Below are positions 15,251 through 18,124 of a stretch of DNA of 18,124 nucleotides, piece by piece. The position numbers and the translations under genes are program-made. The notes under the pieces are model-generated. The model ran no database searches. It had not been told where the DNA came from and worked only from the letters and a program-made list of their open reading frames with translations. Every line of letters begins with the position of its first letter. Position 1 is the first letter of the stretch. Origin of the DNA: Endomicrobiia bacterium (lineage in GTDB: Bacteria > Elusimicrobiota > Endomicrobiia > Endomicrobiales > Endomicrobiaceae); contig BNVZ01000009.1 in NCBI GenBank assembly GCA_025998475.1, positions 1 to 18,124 on the forward strand, given 5' to 3'.

Positions 15251-16372
15251 TCAACTCTTAACTAACATAAATTTTAAAACGATTTGATTAAACACAAACA
15301 CTGATTCTTTGGCTAATTTTATTCTATTGTTGTATTTTTCTAATGTCTTATCTTTTAAACATTCCATAAGCACAGTTTTATGTTTTTGATTGTCAAAACA
15401 ATTAATATCTACGCCCTCATTTAAAAGTCTTAAGCCCAACATTATTTTTTCAGATTTATAAAGTTCATCGTTTATGTATTCTTTTTCTGTTTTCAACAAA
15501 TTGCCACAAATGCCAGTAACAGTATTTTGTAACAACAAACACGATTCAATATATTCTTCAATATTTTCAATATTTTTATATCTATTTCTTTCTAAATACC
15601 CCGACGCGCCTGCACCAATACCTATATATTCAAAATTACGCCAATAATTTGAATTATGAAAAGATTCTCTGTCTTGTTTAGCCCAGTTTGAAATTTCGTA
15701 ATGAGTATATCCGTTTTTCGTCAAAATTTCCACCGTTCTGTCATACATATCTCGTTGAACATTATTATCTGTAACAACACCAGTTTTATAAAAAGAGGTG
15801 CCTTCTTCTATTGATAAAGGATAAAGAGACAAATGTTCGCATGAAAATGTCAAAGCTTTTGACAAAACTTTCTCCCAATCTTTTACCGTTTGATTTGGAA
15901 GACCGTATATCAAGTCAATATTAATATTATCAAACCCTGTTTTTCTTGCCGTATCATATACATCGCAAAAAGTTCTAAAATTATGTACTCTTCCCAAAAA
16001 ATTAAGGCTGCTATCTTCAACAGATTGAAGTCCTATACTTAATCTGTTTACTTTAAATTGTTTAAGCAAATGCAGTTTATCTTTTGAGGCAGACTCAGGA
16101 TTTAATTCAAATGTAAATTCACGTGTTTCCGATAAATTAAAATTTTCTTTTAATGTTTGCAAAAGTTTTTGTATTTGTTCTAAAGACAACACTGACGGTG
16201 TGCCGCCGCCAATGTATATTGAGCATATTTTTTTATTTTTGAACTGCGAAATATGAGTTATTAAAGCATTGATGTATTTATCTACCAAAGTAACATTGTA
16301 TTTTATAGAAAAAAAATCACAGTAATGACATTTTTGCTTACAAAATGGAATGTGTACATACAAACCTGACAT
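15251..16372 (-). CDS. hemW: HemW-type radical SAM protein (HemN-like)
   Basis: Radical SAM protein related to oxygen-independent coproporphyrinogen III oxidase; HemW members are thought to act in haem transfer rather than as the oxidase. The 373-residue product starts MSGLYVHIPFCKQKCHYCDF, with the radical-SAM cysteines 11, 15 and 18 in C-x3-C-x2-C spacing. It has GGGTPS (55-60), ELNPES, the R-LSIGLQS strand, and IDLIYGLPNQT. The short N-terminus and HYCDF context favour HemW over HemN. I chose ATG 16372; an in-frame TTG four codons upstream has no better support, and neither has a strong Shine-Dalgarno. No other haem genes are visible, so the original family label (oxidase versus HemW) rests on motif context. 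Confidence 0.88.
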   Translation of the reverse strand: MSGLYVHIPFCKQKCHYCDFFSIKYNVTLVDKYINALITHISQFKNKKICSIYIGGGTPSVLSLEQIQKLLQTLKENFNLSETREFTFELNPESASKDKLHLLKQFKVNRLSIGLQSVEDSSLNFLGRVHNFRTFCDVYDTARKTGFDNINIDLIYGLPNQTVKDWEKVLSKALTFSCEHLSLYPLSIEEGTSFYKTGVVTDNNVQRDMYDRTVEILTKNGYTHYEISNWAKQDRESFHNSNYWRNFEYIGIGAGASGYLERNRYKNIENIEEYIESCLLLQNTVTGICGNLLKTEKEYINDELYKSEKIMLGLRLLNEGVDINCFDNQKHKTVLMECLKDKTLEKYNNRIKLAKESVFVFNQIVLKFMLVKS

Positions 16373-16575
16373 ATTTAAACCCAATCTTTATAACTAACTT
16401 CATGTTGGTATATTGTATTAGTTCAAAACGGACTATATCCGCACCGTACACATTTCTGTCCAAAAAGCAATCTTTTCATGATTTGTACAGAAATCCTGTG
16501 TTGCTTTTAGTTAAAAGTTCGCAGGTGACAACAACTAAAATACCCAAATCCATGACATAGTCATGCAGCGAGCTC
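16373..16575 (-). other. Structured leader upstream of hemW
   Basis: If the promoter at 16576-16604 is used, hemW has a roughly 200-base leader containing several inverted repeats. These are CATGAC/GTCATG near 16550-16565, CTTTT/AAAAG near 16505, and ATTTCTGT/ACAGAAAT near 16450-16490. It also holds a 33-residue minus-strand ORF (16476-16577) beginning MSSLHDYVMDLGI. I recognise no known riboswitch. It may equally be decayed coding sequence. Confidence 0.25.
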
Positions 16576-16604
16576 ATTGTATAAAATATTACATCAAACT
16601 TCAA
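16576..16604 (-). promoter_or_regulatory. Candidate promoter for hemW
   Basis: On the minus strand, TTGAAG (16599-16604) and TACAAT (16576-16581) are separated by 17 bases. The predicted start is near 16569, about 200 bases before the hemW start codon. Confidence 0.4.
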
Positions 16605-16953
16605 CAGGTCTCCTTTTTCAAACCTACCTAGGAATTTTAAAGTTATATATTTCAAGCTTTAAATTAAATTTCAAATCAAAGTATTTTCTTCTATTTCTGT
16701 ATCTGTTAGATACTGCTTTTAAGCCTTAAATCTTTTCAAAGTGTTTGCGCCAGTTTGTTCTCATTAGACCTCTTAATAACTAACATATAAAAGTACAATA
16801 GAAGTACTATGAAACAGAAAAAGAAAGCATGCGGGTCGGGTGGAATGGGTTTAGTATTAATGGGAGTAAAGAAAACATTTGATAAAACAAAGGATAGTCG
16901 GGAGTAAGAAAAGATAGGGCAAGTAGGTGAGCAAAGAGAAAATTGAGTACAGA
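16605..16953. other. Gene-poor stretch with fragments only
   Basis: I see no supportable gene. A 32-codon plus-strand frame from ATG 16809 (MKQKKKACGSGGMGLVLMG) has no ribosome binding site. The overlapping minus-strand frame at 16736-17011 is hydrophobic with many cysteines, but it looks like the complement of this purine-rich strand. Composition shifts here to strongly purine-rich on the plus strand, continuing to about 17400. Confidence 0.3.
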
Positions 16954-17200
16954 GAATATTGTAAAGATGATGTTTTGAATACTTTAGGGCAATACCTAAA
17001 CATATTGTCACAAGAGAGAGTTACAATGTCAGCAAAAGTTGTGGATATAGACATAGGGTATTAGGACATAATTATCGTAGGAGATAGTTACAATGTCAGT
17101 GAAAGTTATGTACATAGGACGATAGAGCATTCGGACATATTATCACTTGAGACAGCTACAATGTCAGCAAAAGTTGTGGATATAGACATAGAGTATGCAC
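16954..17200. repeat. Degenerate 67-68 bp tandem repeat
   Basis: TTACAATGTCAGCAAAAGTT at 17021 recurs in diverged form at 17088 and 17156 (spacings 67 and 68). The first and third copies share about 36 nearly identical bases; the second is more diverged. The tail of a fourth, older unit is visible before 17021 (CATATTGTCACAAGAGAGAG, compare CATATTATCACTTGAGACAG). The whole unit is repeated with no unique spacers. It may come from a protein with 22-23-residue repeats that has since lost its frame. Confidence 0.6.
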
Positions 17201-17360
17201 AAGAAGCATTAATGAGTAGTGGGGAATATACTAGATGGGAATAGGTATTGATAAACAAAGTGCTAGAAGTAGAAGTAGCAGTGATTATTGCTAGAGATTG
17301 ATACAAAGACCTAAAAAAACAGCGAAAGTGGCGAAAGCGAAAAGAATAATAGACATACAA
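17026..17360 (+). pseudogene. Degenerate reading frame over and after the tandem repeat
   Basis: One plus-strand frame reads protein-like segments interrupted by stops: MSAKVVDIDI, then VDIDIEYAQEALMSSGEYTR, then VLINKVLEVEVAVIIAR, then YKDLKKQRKWRKRKE. The stops are of all three kinds. The opposite strand gives a shorter open frame (17106-17363) with no ribosome binding site. I do not recognise the family. Decay of a former coding gene is the simplest reading. Confidence 0.3.
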
Positions 17361-17445
17361 CAACCGTTGGTAGTAGTTAAATTAAAGGCAAGCAAGTAAT
17401 ATGCACAGCGATTGATAGGGCAAGGAGCACGATTTTAGTTTATTT

Positions 17446-17814
17446 TAGTAGGCATGTATTTATGCAAAGAAAGACAATAAGATTGTTCCTGCTGCAAGGT
17501 TAGTAATTTTTTGATTGTTCCAGTCCACATGTCAGCAGCAGGTTTAACTGTTCTGCAATCTCTGGTTATACATTGCGTTAGACCATCATCTTAGTAGATG
17601 ATGCCTCTGTCATCAACATTTTTTCTATTACCCAGTGATATTTTCTTTTCCATGAACCGTCTGGTTGAAAAGGCATCCCACTTCCTCTCTTTTGCAAAAT
17701 ACGTACTATCGATTTTTTTCATCTTTTGTAAGACTTTCAAATACTTTTACCATTTTGTTTTTTCATTTTCTTCTTTCTTCTGTTTTTAATCTCACTTAAA
17801 GAATTATTTACAAG
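17446..17814 (-). pseudogene. Fragmentary minus-strand coding remnants
   Basis: A minus-strand frame between roughly 17700 and 17446 reads RKWDAFSTRRFMEKKISLGN, then a stop, then DDGLTQCITRDCRTVKPAAD and TGTIKKLLTLQQEQS. This is protein-like but carries an in-frame stop and no start with a ribosome binding site. Two perfect 8-bp inverted repeats lie inside: CCTGCTGC/GCAGCAGG (17488-17495 with 17535-17542) and CATCATCT/AGATGATG (17584-17603). I do not recognise the family. Confidence 0.25.
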
Positions 17815-18124
17815 TCACATCCTATCATATTTAATCTCTAAGTCATTTTTAAATATGTTCGCCTCACGTATTCCACACTGTATTCCCAATTTTTCCACTC
17901 TTCTTATCTCTCTCTCCTGCTCTTTTTTACACTCTTCACGCTTATTTACCCACCATTTCCGCCGTTCTTCTTGCTTTCTTTTCAGCTCTTCCAGCGCTTT
18001 ATTCCGCTCTTTTCAGCTTTTCTTCCAGCTCTTCCACTTCTTTTGCTTTTTCTCTTTCTTTTGCTCTTTGTGCTTCTTCTACTTGTTTTACTTTCTCTGG
18101 AGTAGCAGTTCTTCTGTTTACAAG
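17815..18124 (-). pseudogene. Coiled-coil protein gene, partial and frameshifted
   Basis: A minus-strand gene enters from the right edge. The visible product starts LVNRRTATPEKVKQVEEAQ and continues as a Lys/Glu-rich heptad-like coiled coil (KEREKAKEVEELEEKLKRAE) until a TAA at 17999-18001. Ignoring one extra base there restores the frame to ALEELKRKQEERRKWWVNK, continuing about 60 residues to a TGA at 17815-17817. One single-base insertion thus splits the gene; a sequencing error is possible. Function is unknown. The first residues match the RING lipoprotein (ELVNRR, shared 14 bases at 11450-11463), so the missing start may encode a similar lipoprotein leader. Confidence 0.5.

Noticed and set aside
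17021..17200. CRISPR array
   Set aside because: The repeated unit is the whole 67-68 bp period, with divergence throughout; there are no short conserved repeats separated by unique spacers and no cas genes.
17026..17360. Stop-codon reassignment (TAG or TGA read through) in the degenerate frame
   Set aside because: TAG, TGA and TAA all interrupt it, whereas the intact genes in the window use stops normally; decay is simpler.

Overview
The window is AT-rich (roughly one third G+C by eye) bacterial chromosome. It combines compact biosynthetic clusters with gene-poor stretches full of broken genes and insertion-sequence debris. AT richness, intact purine, arginine and riboflavin genes, an oxygen-independent style HemW, many decayed ORFs and a eukaryote-like RING lipoprotein suggest a reduced host-associated bacterium. 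My best guess is an Elusimicrobiota (Endomicrobium-like) gut-flagellate symbiont. That is inference from gene content, not a database result.

Left part (1-7996): the decayed 3' end of an IS5-type transposase lies directly upstream of obg. A purine cluster follows, purC - tandem-PurS protein - purL - purQ, tightly packed and partly overlapping. Together these carry out the FGAM synthase step (PurS-like, PurL and PurQ subunits) and the SAICAR synthase step. A tRNA-Ala(GGC) with a near-perfect sigma70-type promoter follows, then rsmD (with an altered catalytic motif) and a stand-alone Fe-S PD-(D/E)XK nuclease.

Middle part (8026-13980): argB and argD overlap by ATGA, and argG follows with its own strong ribosome binding site; all belong to arginine biosynthesis. 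Next is a small lipoprotein with a RING/PHD-like zinc-binding domain, followed by about 550 bp that read as one decayed gene. A clear FMN riboswitch with a terminator controls a lone ribD. tRNA-Thr(CGT) is on the minus strand.

Right part (13981-18124): a minus-strand lipoprotein consists almost wholly of Ser/Ala/Lys repeats encoded by an 18/27/30-bp repeat array. It is followed, moving right, by an IS200/IS605-like remnant and hemW (minus strand). The last 1.7 kb is mostly unassignable: a 67-68 bp degenerate tandem repeat, fragmentary reading frames, and a frameshifted coiled-coil gene entering from the right edge. The first residues of that gene visible in the window match the RING lipoprotein just after its lipobox, hinting at a lipoprotein family with a shared leader and different downstream modules.
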